DNA from: Streptomyces sp. MMG1533
GTDB taxonomy: Bacteria > Actinomycetota > Actinomycetes > Streptomycetales > Streptomycetaceae
Length of the DNA: 64,000 bases
Direction of reading: 5' to 3'
NCBI RefSeq assembly: GCF_001279775.1
Contig: NZ_LGDG01000003.1
Coordinates: 62,001-126,000 of the forward strand
Shown here: positions 1 through 7,499 of the stretch, in pieces
How the letters are laid out: each line of letters begins with the position of its first letter
Numbering within the stretch: the stretch's first letter is position 1
Notes under the pieces: model-generated
What the model saw: the letters and a program-made list of their open reading frames with translations, nothing else
The model's database searches: none
What the model was told of the DNA's origin: nothing
Made by a program: the position numbers and the translations under genes

Positions 1-509
1 CCGAGGAGTACGTACCCGACTGCCGTACCCGGCCGGTGTGGATCCTCGGCACCGGCGAGCACGTCTCGCACTCCGCGATGTCCGAGTGGCCCGACTTCAC
101 GGTGTCCCCGGCGGCGGTGAGCGGACGGATCGCTTTCGAACGGGCGGGAGTCCGGCCCGACGAGATCGACTTCGCCGAGATCTACGACGCCTTCACCTAC
201 ATGACGTTGGTGACGCTGGAGGACCTCGGATTCTGCGGGAAGGGCGAGGGCGGGGCGTTCGTGGAGAAGGGGCGGCTGAAGGTCGAGGGCGGGGAGCTGC
301 CGGTGAACACGGACGGAGGCGGGCTGTCGGCCCAGCATCCCGGAATGCGGGGGCTGTTCCTGCTGGTGGAGGCGGTGCGGCAGTTGCGGGGGGAGGGGAG
401 CGCGCGGCAAGTGCGGGACTCCCGTGGGCAGTTGCCTCGACTGGGGGTGGCCTCAGGGACGGGGGGCTGGTTCTGTTCCTCGGGGACGGTGGTGCTGGGG
501 CGGGACTGA
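1..509 (+). CDS. Thiolase / lipid-transfer (SCP2-type) acetyl-CoA acetyltransferase, C-terminal part
   Basis: The frame is open from the window edge, so the N-terminus with the nucleophilic cysteine lies outside. The visible part is a thiolase C-terminal domain: the stretch with EIYDAFTYM, the SAQHPGMRG segment carrying the conserved histidine region, and the closing ASGTGGW glycine loop. Such thiolases cleave 3-ketoacyl-CoA, or act as retro-aldol Ltp enzymes in steroid side-chain breakdown when partnered with DUF35 proteins. A DUF35 protein lies at 3146-3538 but is not adjacent. Family is clear; substrate is not. A tandem-repeat tract begins at its stop codon. Confidence 0.85.
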   Translation, partial: EEYVPDCRTRPVWILGTGEHVSHSAMSEWPDFTVSPAAVSGRIAFERAGVRPDEIDFAEIYDAFTYMTLVTLEDLGFCGKGEGGAFVEKGRLKVEGGELPVNTDGGGLSAQHPGMRGLFLLVEAVRQLRGEGSARQVRDSRGQLPRLGVASGTGGWFCSSGTVVLGRD

Positions 510-587
510 GGGGCTGAGGGCTGAGGGACGAGGGGCTGAACGGCAAGGGACTGAGGGGCGAGGGACTGAGGGGCGAGGAACGAGCGG
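501..587. repeat. Short tandem repeat at thiolase 3' end (15-bp units)
   Basis: The clearest copies are two identical 15-bp units (AGGGACTGAGGGGCG) at 546-560 and 561-575 with a partial third. Diverged GGGCTGAGGG-type copies run back to the stop codon. The tract fills the convergent spacer with the next leftward gene. Confidence 0.6.
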
Positions 588-1007
588 CTACTCCTGCGGC
601 GGCAGCACCAGGATCCGGCCCTCGGCGGTTCCGACCAGTACGTCTCCGTTCGGGGCGACGGTCACACACAGCGGGGTGTAGGGGGGATGGCCGAAGACGA
701 TGTGCTTCCTCTGGATCACCGTTCCGTCCTGCGCGTTCAGAGTGATCAGTTCCCGTCGGGCCGTCACGACGTGGAGGAACCCCGAGTCGGCGTCCAACCC
801 GGTCACCTCCGATCCCACGTCGAAGTCCCAGACCACCCGACCCGTGGGGAAGGCGCGACGCTGCACCCTGCGCTCGCGTCTGCTGATCTCGTGGAGGGAA
901 ATGAGGCCCGGACCGAGGTCGTCGTCGACGAACACGGCATGCCATCCGGTCCGGGCCACCGACATCCACCCTCCGGTGAACGGCTGTTCGATCCGGGCGA
1001 GAGCCAT
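588..1007 (-). CDS. Beta-propeller (PQQ/WD-like) hypothetical protein, possibly frameshifted
   Basis: The 139-residue product has the rhythm of PQQ- or kelch-type propeller blades (GRVVWDFDVGSEVTGLD, then APNGDVLVGTAEGRILVL). It has no catalytic motif and no signal peptide. The chosen ATG has no convincing ribosome site. The frame stays open upstream only to a TGA near 1070, while an adjacent minus-strand frame from ATG 1179 reads like its missing N-terminus and ends at a CCCTTTCCC run near 1050. A single-base frameshift, real or from sequencing, is therefore possible. Function unknown. Confidence 0.5.
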   Translation of the reverse strand: MALARIEQPFTGGWMSVARTGWHAVFVDDDLGPGLISLHEISRRERRVQRRAFPTGRVVWDFDVGSEVTGLDADSGFLHVVTARRELITLNAQDGTVIQRKHIVFGHPPYTPLCVTVAPNGDVLVGTAEGRILVLPPQE

Positions 1008-1352
1008 GACCGGGCTGCGGAACGACCGCGCGCGGATCGCCGACCTCGGGAAAGGGATCGTCCGGTATCAGCCGCACGCGGTCACTCGTCGGCCCGTTGA
1101 CCTGCTCCGGCTTGGAGATCAACGTACTGCCTCCCTGAGACTCGACGAGGACCAGATTGCGGCCTTCCTCCGTACTCATCAATGGCATCTACGTCGGCGT
1201 ACCGCCGCCGGAGGGGAACACCGACCTCCTCCGCCGGTGTTGTGGTGCACGGGAGGTCGGTGAGTTCGTGGACGCGGAGCAGCTGCACGGCGTACTGATG
1301 GCGCAGTTCCGCCGGACACCCGGCTGACGTCCGAGCCGCTGGAGGAGACCGT

Positions 1353-1778
1353 ATGGCCCTGACCCGCGAAGAGCGTGAGAAGTTCCTGGCCGAGCCGCAT
1401 GTCGCCGCACTCGCGGTCGACGCGGGAGCGGGGCGCGCCCCGCTGACCGTGCCGATCTGGTACCAGTACGAGTCCGACGGCACCGTGTGGATCATGACGG
1501 GCCTGGACTCCCGCAAGAACGAACTGATCGGCGCGGCGGGCCGGTTCACGCTGATGATCGACCGGCTCGAACCCACCATTCGGTACGTGTCGGTCGAGGG
1601 ACCGGTCGTCGACACGGCCCCCGCCACCATCGAGCAGCTCCGGGAGATCTCCGCGCGCTACCTCCCGGCCGACAAGGTGGACGGGTACGTCGACACCGCC
1701 TGGAAGGAGCACGGCGAGCAGGTCGTGATCCGGATGCGGCCCGAACGGTGGGTGTCGTCGGACCTCGGTACGGTCTGA
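1353..1778 (+). CDS. Pyridoxamine 5'-phosphate oxidase-fold (PPOX) flavin/F420-binding protein
   Basis: The 141-residue size and split-barrel pattern fit small actinobacterial PPOX/FDOR proteins. An N-terminal helix (MALTREEREKFLAE) precedes strands VAALAVDA, LTVPIWYQYESDG and WIMTGLDSRK. A second half (YVSVEGPVV, QVVIRMRPERW) follows. Members bind FMN, F420 or haem and are often annotated as general stress or nucleotide-dependent reductases. It lies 26 bp upstream of a second PPOX-fold gene in the same direction, so the two may be co-transcribed. The cofactor cannot be decided from sequence. Confidence 0.8.
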   Translation: MALTREEREKFLAEPHVAALAVDAGAGRAPLTVPIWYQYESDGTVWIMTGLDSRKNELIGAAGRFTLMIDRLEPTIRYVSVEGPVVDTAPATIEQLREISARYLPADKVDGYVDTAWKEHGEQVVIRMRPERWVSSDLGTV

Positions 1779-1804
1779 GGCGCGGGGCACGTGACAATCG
1801 GGGC

Positions 1805-2470
1805 ATGGGAACCGATCTTCACGAGCTGCTGAGGTCACTGCGGGTGTGGGACCCGGAGGTCACCGCGCTGCCGCCCTTCGACCCGGCCTCCGCCCCCGAC
1901 GCCCCCCTGCCCCTCTTCACCACGTGGTTCGCCGAGGCGGTGGCCGCCGGGCAGAGCGAGCCGCACACCATGTCCCTCGCGACGTCGGACGAAGAGGGCC
2001 GGCCGGACGTACGGACCGTGATGCTGCACGGCGCCGACGCGGACGGCTGGTCCTTCGCAAGCCATGTCTCCAGCCGCAAGGGCCGACAGCTGACCGCCCG
2101 CCCGTACGCCGCCCTCGGCTTCTACTGGCCGGTCCTGGGCCGTCAGGTGCGGGTCCGGGGACCGGTCACGGCCGCGGCGTCCGCGGAAGGGCAGGCTGAT
2201 CTGCATGCCCGCTCGACGGGCGCGCTGGCGGCCGCCCTCACCGGGCGGCAGAGCGAGCCCCTCGACTCCCTCGACGAACTGGCCCGCGTCTCGGAGGCCG
2301 CCTGGGACCGGGCGCAGCAGGATCCCGACGCCCCGGTCCCGACGTGGACCCTGTACCGCCTCCGGCCGGACGAGGTGGAGTTCTTCCAGGGGGACGCGCG
2401 ACGGCGGCACGTGCGGCTCCGTTACCTGCGTGGAGCGGATGCCTGGGCGAGGGAACTGCTCTGGCCCTGA
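1805..2470 (+). CDS. PdxH-like pyridoxamine 5'-phosphate oxidase family protein
   Basis: The 221-residue product follows the PdxH layout: SEPHTMSLATSDEEGRPDVRTVML near residues 52-75, the FMN-site SSRKGRQL, then GFYWPVLGRQVRVRGPV. The C-terminus has YRLRPDEVEFFQG and a terminal RLRYLRG, matching the usual WE/W-Q-G and RL-Y ending. A second and more canonical pdxH is at 46129-46794, so this is probably a paralogue with a different substrate. The start at ATG 1805 was chosen because the longer frame runs into the preceding gene. Confidence 0.75.
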   Translation: MGTDLHELLRSLRVWDPEVTALPPFDPASAPDAPLPLFTTWFAEAVAAGQSEPHTMSLATSDEEGRPDVRTVMLHGADADGWSFASHVSSRKGRQLTARPYAALGFYWPVLGRQVRVRGPVTAAASAEGQADLHARSTGALAAALTGRQSEPLDSLDELARVSEAAWDRAQQDPDAPVPTWTLYRLRPDEVEFFQGDARRRHVRLRYLRGADAWARELLWP

Positions 2471-2498
2471 CGGGCCTGTGCCGGTAACCGACCGAGGG

Positions 2499-3098
2499 CT
2501 ACACCTCTGGCTCCGGGTCCGTCGCCAGTCGCGCATGCAGGTGCAGGTCCCGGAAGGCGTCGTGGCGGCCCGCCTCGAACATCGCGCCCCGCAGCGTGCC
2601 CTCGTAGCGGAACCCGCATCGCTCGGCGACCCGGCAGGAGGCGTCGTGGCCGAGGGCGTGGCCGAGTTCGAGGCGGTGGAGGCCGAGGCCGGTGAAGGCC
2701 CAGTGGGCGGCGAGGGCGAGGGCGCGGGTGGCGACGTGGCGGCCGCGGGCCTCGGGGAGGACCCAGTAGCCGACGCGGGCGAGGCGCAGGACGTGGTCGA
2801 TCCCGTTGACGCCGACGTGGCCCAGGGTCGTACCGGTGTCGGCGTCCGTCACGCAGTACGACGCCGAGGTTCCCTCCACCGCCTGAACGGCCTTGGAGCG
2901 CAGCGACTCGCGGGCGCCCACGAGGTCGGTGACCGGCCTGAGCGGTGTGTTCCAGCGCCGGAACTCCGGTTCCGTCGTGCCGCGCAGCCAGGTCGCGACG
3001 TCGGCGTCGGACCTGGGGTCCCAGGGCCGCAGGCGTATGCCGGGGGCGTGCAGATCGGGGAGGGGACGGGCGAGGTGCTGGTCGTCGACGTGGCTCAT
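2499..3098 (-). CDS. GNAT-family N-acetyltransferase (RimJ/RimL type)
   Basis: A protein of 199 residues opens with IRLRPWDPRSDADVATWL, typical of RimJ/RimL acetyltransferases. The acetyl-CoA-binding motif A is seen as YWVLPEARGRHVATRALALAAHWAF, with the Q/RxxGxG/A-like PEARGRHVA loop, and the C-terminal part has CGFRYEGTLRGA. These enzymes acetylate protein N-termini or small amines; the target cannot be predicted. The start MSHVDDQ was preferred because longer forms read through unrelated sequence upstream. It converges on the PdxH-like gene. Confidence 0.8.
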   Translation of the reverse strand: MSHVDDQHLARPLPDLHAPGIRLRPWDPRSDADVATWLRGTTEPEFRRWNTPLRPVTDLVGARESLRSKAVQAVEGTSASYCVTDADTGTTLGHVGVNGIDHVLRLARVGYWVLPEARGRHVATRALALAAHWAFTGLGLHRLELGHALGHDASCRVAERCGFRYEGTLRGAMFEAGRHDAFRDLHLHARLATDPEPEV

Positions 3099-3145
3099 CA
3101 GGCCATTGAAGCCGCTCGGCCTCGCCGACCGAAGCCGTTCCGGCC

Positions 3146-3538
3146 TCACCCGGGCGGCCGGAACACCGGCATCCCTTCCCGGAAGGCGACCTCCAGCTCC
3201 ATCCCGGCCCGCAGCCGGTCTTCCCCGCACTCCACGACCTCCGTCATCATCCGCGGCCCCTCGGCGAGGTCGACGACCGCGGCGACGTACGGAGTGCGCC
3301 CGGCGAAGGGCGGCAGGTCGTTGCGGTGGACGACGGACCAGGTGTAGAGCGCGGCCCGACCGCTCGCCGGCTCCCAGCTCACGTCCTCGCTCCAGCAGTG
3401 CGGGCAGAACTCGCGCGGGTAGTGGTGGGGCCGCCCGCACGCCCCGCAGCGCCGGATCAGCAGCCGCCCCTGCGCCGCAGCGTCCCAGTACGTCCGGGTG
3501 AAGGCGTCCGCCTCGGGGAGGTCGAAGCGCGCACTCAC
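3146..3538 (-). CDS. Zn-ribbon / OB-fold (DUF35) acyl-CoA-associated protein
   Basis: This 130-residue protein has a rubredoxin-like zinc ribbon, RRCGACGRPHHYPREFCPHC, near residues 30-50 with four cysteines as two CxxC pairs. An OB-fold domain follows (YTWSVVHRNDLPPF, PYVAAVVDLAEGPRMMTEVV). DUF35 proteins partner thiolases and hydratases in steroid side-chain and ketide metabolism and are thought to bind acyl-CoA. The GTG start overlaps the stop of the DoxX-like gene in a 4-bp GTGA, indicating translational coupling. The operon start carries a palindromic operator. Confidence 0.85.
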   Translation of the reverse strand: MSARFDLPEADAFTRTYWDAAAQGRLLIRRCGACGRPHHYPREFCPHCWSEDVSWEPASGRAALYTWSVVHRNDLPPFAGRTPYVAAVVDLAEGPRMMTEVVECGEDRLRAGMELEVAFREGMPVFRPPG

Positions 3539-3984
3539 GGGAAGAGACCCAGCGCGCTGTCCAGCGACCACGTCTGCCAGGACATCCCGAACAACGCCCC
3601 CACCGAGATCAGCGCCATCATCGAGTTCTGCCCCTGCTCGGCCCAGTCGTGGATCATCAGCACGAGGTAGAGCAGGTTGAGCAGCAGCCCGCCGACCAGG
3701 GCGACCGGGGTCAGGAACCCGAGGACCAGGCCGAGGCCGAGGGCGAGTTCCGCGTACACGACGACGTACGCCATGGTCCTCGGGTACGGCGTGACGACGA
3801 CGTCGAAGCCGCTGCGCACCGCGTTCCAGCGATGCTTGGCCGCCACGTCCGCGGCCCAGGCGATCCCGGCGCCCTCGAACCAGGTCTTCTTGTCCTTGTG
3901 CCGCCAGCTCTCCAGCCACCACAGCCCGAGCCCTATGCGCAGCACGGCCAGCCACTGCGCACCGGTGAGCCAGATCGTGTCCAT
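3535..3984 (-). CDS. DoxX-like / TQO small-subunit membrane protein
   Basis: A 149-residue integral membrane protein with about four hydrophobic helices, including AQWLAVLRIGLGLWWLESW, a central TMAYVVVYAELALGLGLVLGFL, and ALVGGLLLNLLYLVLMIHDW. This is the DoxX/DoxD pattern, linked to quinone or thiol redox enzymes. It is the first gene of a two-gene operon with the DUF35 protein. A 15-bp palindrome (3989-4003) sits only 4 bp upstream of the ATG, leaving no room for a ribosome site; the transcript may be leaderless or the true start may lie downstream. Confidence 0.75.
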   Translation of the reverse strand: MDTIWLTGAQWLAVLRIGLGLWWLESWRHKDKKTWFEGAGIAWAADVAAKHRWNAVRSGFDVVVTPYPRTMAYVVVYAELALGLGLVLGFLTPVALVGGLLLNLLYLVLMIHDWAEQGQNSMMALISVGALFGMSWQTWSLDSALGLFP

Positions 3985-3988
3985 GGAT

Positions 3989-4003
3989 CTGACGGTACGT
4001 CAG
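3989..4003. promoter_or_regulatory. Operator palindrome, site A (CTGACGGTACGTCAG)
   Basis: Perfect 6-bp arms CTGACG/CGTCAG flank a 3-bp spacer. It lies 4 bp from the DoxX-like start and about 160 bp before the divergent secreted hydrolase. The same 15-mer pattern recurs at six other places between 9 and 24 kb, always beside catabolic genes, which suggests a shared repressor of TetR type. Confidence 0.6.
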
Positions 4004-4162
4004 ATACCGACCTCCGGGAACCCCGCGTCACATGAGAGGAACCTGTGCACTCGCCAAGAAGCTGTGGGTCCTCGATGAATCGGCCGGAATTGTTGGCAAT
4101 ATTGTTGGCGCTTGAATACGTTCGCTGACGCAAGCACCGAATGCGGCCGAGGAGTCCAGATC

Positions 4163-5776
4163 GTGAAGCACAGGGCAGTGAAGCGCAGGAACGTAGTCAT
4201 GGCGATCGGCGCCACCGCCGGGGTCGCCGCGGTCGGCGGGATCGCGCTCAGCGCCCAGGCCGCCGACGGGGCCGACAGCTCGTCCTCCTCGGACGCCCTG
4301 GCCTTCGACCCCGACGGCTACACCGAGCTGACGACGACGGTCACCGACACCGACGGCGACGACAAGGAGGTGGTCTACCACTTCTGGAAGGCCATCACCT
4401 ACGTCGCCAACCCGGTGGACGAGGACTACCAGAGCCTGAACGTCAGCGTCCCGGTCAAGATCGACGGCGAGGCCGTGGACGCGAGCGACGCGCCCATCCT
4501 GTTCGCCAACTCCGTCGGCGGGTACATGCCGTCCTCCGTGGCGGACGCCACCGGCATCGGCGGCGGGGGCATGTCCGGGGGCGGCGGCATGCCCAGTGGC
4601 GCGCCTTCCGGCAGCGCCGCGCCCAGCCCCTCGGCCTCCAACGCCAATGGCAACACCAACGGCACGGGCGGCGCCCTGTCCACCAACCAGCTCCTGGCGC
4701 TGGCCGCCGGATACGTCGTCGTCGAGCCCGGCGCCCGCGGCCGCACCCTGAAGAACGCCGACGGCGAGTACTACGGCACCGCTCCGGCCGCCATCGTCGA
4801 CCTCAAGGCCGCAGTCCGGTACGTCCGCTTCAACAAGGGCCGCATCCCCGGCAACACCGACCGGATCGTCTCCGCGGGCACCAGCGCAGGCGGCGCCCTG
4901 TCGTCGCTGCTCGGCGCCTCCGGCGACAGCAAGATCTACGCCAAGTACCTCAAGGAACTCGGAGCGGCCGACGCCTCCGACGCCATCTTCGCGACCGGTG
5001 CCTGGTGCCCGATCACCGACCTGGAGCACGCCGACGGCGCCTACGAGTGGAACTGGGGCACCAACGACCTCAGCACCGGCGAGCAGGTCGACCAGACGGT
5101 CTCCAAGGAGCTGCGGTCCCAGTTCGCCGAGTACCAGGCCACCCTGAAGCTGCGCGGCCTGAACGGGTTCGGCACCCTCACGGCCCGCAACTACGACGAG
5201 TACCTGGTCAAGCAGTACCTGGAGCCGTCGGCGACCACGTACTTGAAGAGCCTGTCGGACTCAGACCGCGAGACCTACCTCGCCGCAAACACCTTCATCA
5301 CCTGGTCCGGCGGCAAGGCCACCTTCACCTGGGCCGACTTCCTCACCCACGTCGGTGCCCGCAAGAAGACCACCCCGGCCTTCGACGCCTTCGACCTGTC
5401 GACGGGCGAGAACAACGAGTTCGGCAAGGGCACCACCGAGACCCGCCACTTCACGGCGTACGGCCTGAAGAACGACACCACCGGCCTCACCGCCAAGCGT
5501 CTCGACAGCGACATACCCGAGATGCTGAACCTGATGAACCCGATGTACCACCTCGGGCAGAAGAACCCCGGTCGCTCCAAGCACTGGTGGATTCGCCTCG
5601 GCACGGAGGACAGCGACACCTCGCTGACCGTGTCCGCCAACATCGCCGCCGCCGCGGCCGGACTCGGCGACGACGTCAACCACCTCTACTACTGGGACCA
5701 GGGCCACGGCGCGAACACCGACCCGGGCGACTTCATCCAGTGGATCGCCAAGGTGACGGGCTACAAGAAGAAGTAG
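4163..5776 (+). CDS. Secreted alpha/beta hydrolase, subtype-B tannase / feruloyl-esterase-like
   Basis: The start is GTG 4163, preceded by GAGGAG with good spacing; an upstream ATG lacks one. The N-terminus VKHRAVKRRNVVM plus a hydrophobic stretch ending LSAQA is an export signal, possibly Tat because of the RR pair. The nucleophile elbow GTSAGG puts the catalytic serine near residue 241, and the C-terminal GHGANTDP supplies histidine near 515. Tannase-family enzymes hydrolyse gallate or hydroxycinnamate esters. A Gly/Ser/Pro/Asn-rich low-complexity loop sits near residues 130-170, ahead of the nucleophile. The gene ends at a strong terminator. Confidence 0.75.
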   Translation: MKHRAVKRRNVVMAIGATAGVAAVGGIALSAQAADGADSSSSSDALAFDPDGYTELTTTVTDTDGDDKEVVYHFWKAITYVANPVDEDYQSLNVSVPVKIDGEAVDASDAPILFANSVGGYMPSSVADATGIGGGGMSGGGGMPSGAPSGSAAPSPSASNANGNTNGTGGALSTNQLLALAAGYVVVEPGARGRTLKNADGEYYGTAPAAIVDLKAAVRYVRFNKGRIPGNTDRIVSAGTSAGGALSSLLGASGDSKIYAKYLKELGAADASDAIFATGAWCPITDLEHADGAYEWNWGTNDLSTGEQVDQTVSKELRSQFAEYQATLKLRGLNGFGTLTARNYDEYLVKQYLEPSATTYLKSLSDSDRETYLAANTFITWSGGKATFTWADFLTHVGARKKTTPAFDAFDLSTGENNEFGKGTTETRHFTAYGLKNDTTGLTAKRLDSDIPEMLNLMNPMYHLGQKNPGRSKHWWIRLGTEDSDTSLTVSANIAAAAAGLGDDVNHLYYWDQGHGANTDPGDFIQWIAKVTGYKKK

Positions 5777-5837
5777 CCCCGGACCCCTCTCCCCCCGACC
5801 GCGGCCCAGGTTTCCCGTCAAGACTCCGGCCGCCGCC

Positions 5838-5887
5838 CCACGGCGCCGAGCCCCTCCGCACCATGCGGGCTCGGCGCCGTGGCCTTT
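5838..5887 (+). terminator. Rho-independent-type terminator after secreted hydrolase
   Basis: A perfect 16-bp stem, CCACGGCGCCGAGCCC (5838-5853) pairing with 5867-5882, encloses a 13-nt loop and is followed by CCTTT. It lies 62 bp past the hydrolase stop codon. Confidence 0.8.
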
Positions 5888-5893
5888 CCGGTG

Positions 5894-5994
5894 CCGGTAC
5901 CGCTTGCCCGTACCGCTTGTGGGTCCCGCTGGCCGGTACCGCTTGTCGTGTCCCTTGCCGGTATGCGGTGTCGGTCTCCGATGCCGGTATCGCA
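5894..5994. repeat. Degenerate 13-bp tandem repeat, about eight units
   Basis: Units resemble CCGGTACCGCTTG. Copies start at 5894, 5907, 5920, 5933, 5946 (12 bp), 5958, 5971 and 5984, with the first and fourth identical. It occupies the gap between the terminator and the next gene. No reading frame in this 347-bp gap looks coding. Confidence 0.7.
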
Positions 5995-6123
5995 CCCCGT
6001 CACCACAACCAGGCGCCCTACGTCACAGGTCCCACCCACTCCTCCTACAGCCGTGATCAATCCGCAACCAATTCCGGTCTTGACCGAGACCCATCAACCC
6101 AGGGTGTGATTACGCTCGCGCAC

Positions 6124-7341
6124 ATGGCCGACTCCACAGCGCCCTCCCCCGCCTCCGCGAGCCCCGCGGAGCCGAACCACACAGACCGCCCCGTGTACGT
6201 CATCGGCGGCGGACCGGGCGGACTCGCCGCCGCGTACGCGCTGCGCGCCCAGGGCCTGCGTGCCGTCGTGCTGGAGAAGTCCGACCGCGTCGGGGCGTCC
6301 TGGCGGCGCCACTACGACCGGCTGCACCTGCACACCACCCGCCGCCTCTCGGGCCTGCCGGGGCTGGCGATGCCGCGCCGGTTCGGGCGCTGGGTCTCCC
6401 GGGACGACGTGGTGCGGTACCTGGAGAAGTACGCCGAGTACCACGAGCTGGAGATCGTCACCGGCGTCGAGGTCTCCCGGATCGAGCGCTCCCCCGACGG
6501 CACCGGCTGGCTGCTGCACGCCACCGGCGGCCGGGAGCTGACCGGCGCCGCGGTGATCGTCGCCACCGGCTACAACCACACGCCCCACGTGCCCGACTGG
6601 CCGGGGCGCGACACGTACACCGGCGAGCTCCTGCACGCCGGCGAGTACCGCAATCCCGAGCCCTACGCCGGCCGTGACGTCCTCGTCGTCGGGGTCGGCA
6701 ACACCGGCGCCGAGATCGCCGTCGACCTGGTGGAGGGCGGCGCCTCGCGGGTACGGCTGTCCGTCCGCACCGTCCCGCACATCGTCCGCCGCTCGACGGC
6801 CGGCTGGGCCGCCCAGTACACGGGCGTGCTCGTACGGCGCCTGCCGGTGTCCCTCGTCGACCGGCTCGCGGGGCCGATGGCCAAGCTCAGCGTGCCCGAC
6901 CTCTCCGCGCACGGACTGCCCCGCCCCGACACCGGCCTCTACACCCGCGTCAACGAGGGCTCGATCCCGGTGCAGGACGTCGGCCTGATCGACGCGGTCC
7001 GCAAGGGCACGGTCGAGGTCGTGGCCGCCGTCGAGGGCTTCGACGACGGCAAGGTCGTCCTCGCCGACGGCACCCGCGTCGAGCCGGACGCGGTGATCGC
7101 GGCCACCGGTTACGCCCGCGCCCTGGAGGGCCTGGTCGGCCACCTCGACGTGCTGGACGCCCGCGGCAGGCCGGTCGTGCACGGCGCCCGCTGCCCCGAC
7201 AATGCCCCCGGCCTCTTCTTCAGCGGCTTCACCAACCCCATCAGCGGCATGTTCCGCGAACTGGCCATCGACGCGGAGAAGATCGCGAAGGCGGTCGCCA
7301 AGGACGGGTCGCGGCAGGTGTCCCGTCTCCCAGTGACGTAG
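6124..7341 (+). CDS. Flavin-containing monooxygenase-type FAD/NAD(P)-binding oxidoreductase
   Basis: At 405 residues the protein shows an N-terminal Rossmann FAD site VIGGGPGGLAAAYAL near residue 25. An FMO-like SWRRHYDRLHLHT follows, then the ATGYNHTPHVPDWPG hinge and a second Rossmann NADPH site VVGVGNTGAEIAVDL. A second ATGYARAL motif lies near residue 330. This is the class B flavoprotein monooxygenase / indole-3-pyruvate oxygenase plan, hydroxylating or Baeyer-Villiger-oxidising small substrates. ATG 6124 gives the expected N-terminus. It has no tight operon partner; the next gene, another flavoenzyme, starts 158 bp later. Confidence 0.85.
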   Translation: MADSTAPSPASASPAEPNHTDRPVYVIGGGPGGLAAAYALRAQGLRAVVLEKSDRVGASWRRHYDRLHLHTTRRLSGLPGLAMPRRFGRWVSRDDVVRYLEKYAEYHELEIVTGVEVSRIERSPDGTGWLLHATGGRELTGAAVIVATGYNHTPHVPDWPGRDTYTGELLHAGEYRNPEPYAGRDVLVVGVGNTGAEIAVDLVEGGASRVRLSVRTVPHIVRRSTAGWAAQYTGVLVRRLPVSLVDRLAGPMAKLSVPDLSAHGLPRPDTGLYTRVNEGSIPVQDVGLIDAVRKGTVEVVAAVEGFDDGKVVLADGTRVEPDAVIAATGYARALEGLVGHLDVLDARGRPVVHGARCPDNAPGLFFSGFTNPISGMFRELAIDAEKIAKAVAKDGSRQVSRLPVT

Positions 7342-7499
7342 AAGACGTCAACTCGCTTACGTACAGCTCCTGTTGCGTTTGGGTCAGATGCGACGCGAGT
7401 ACGCACCGGGAGCGCTGTTTCACGCCACGCACGTGACCAGAATGTGAGCCCTGCTCACTTTCCGGCTCCACCCACCTCTCGCTACGACGGAGGATGCAC

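Noticed and set aside
193..1188. 331-codon minus-strand frame antisense to the thiolase
   Set aside because: Beyond its first 50 codons it is Pro/Ser/Arg-rich and lies opposite a clear thiolase. Treated as shadow, except for the possible frameshift noted.
4141..6123. Very long plus-strand open frame running in a different phase through the secreted hydrolase into the flavin monooxygenase
   Set aside because: Its first two thirds are Arg/Gly/Pro-rich shadow sequence of the hydrolase. Only the part from ATG 6124 has family motifs.
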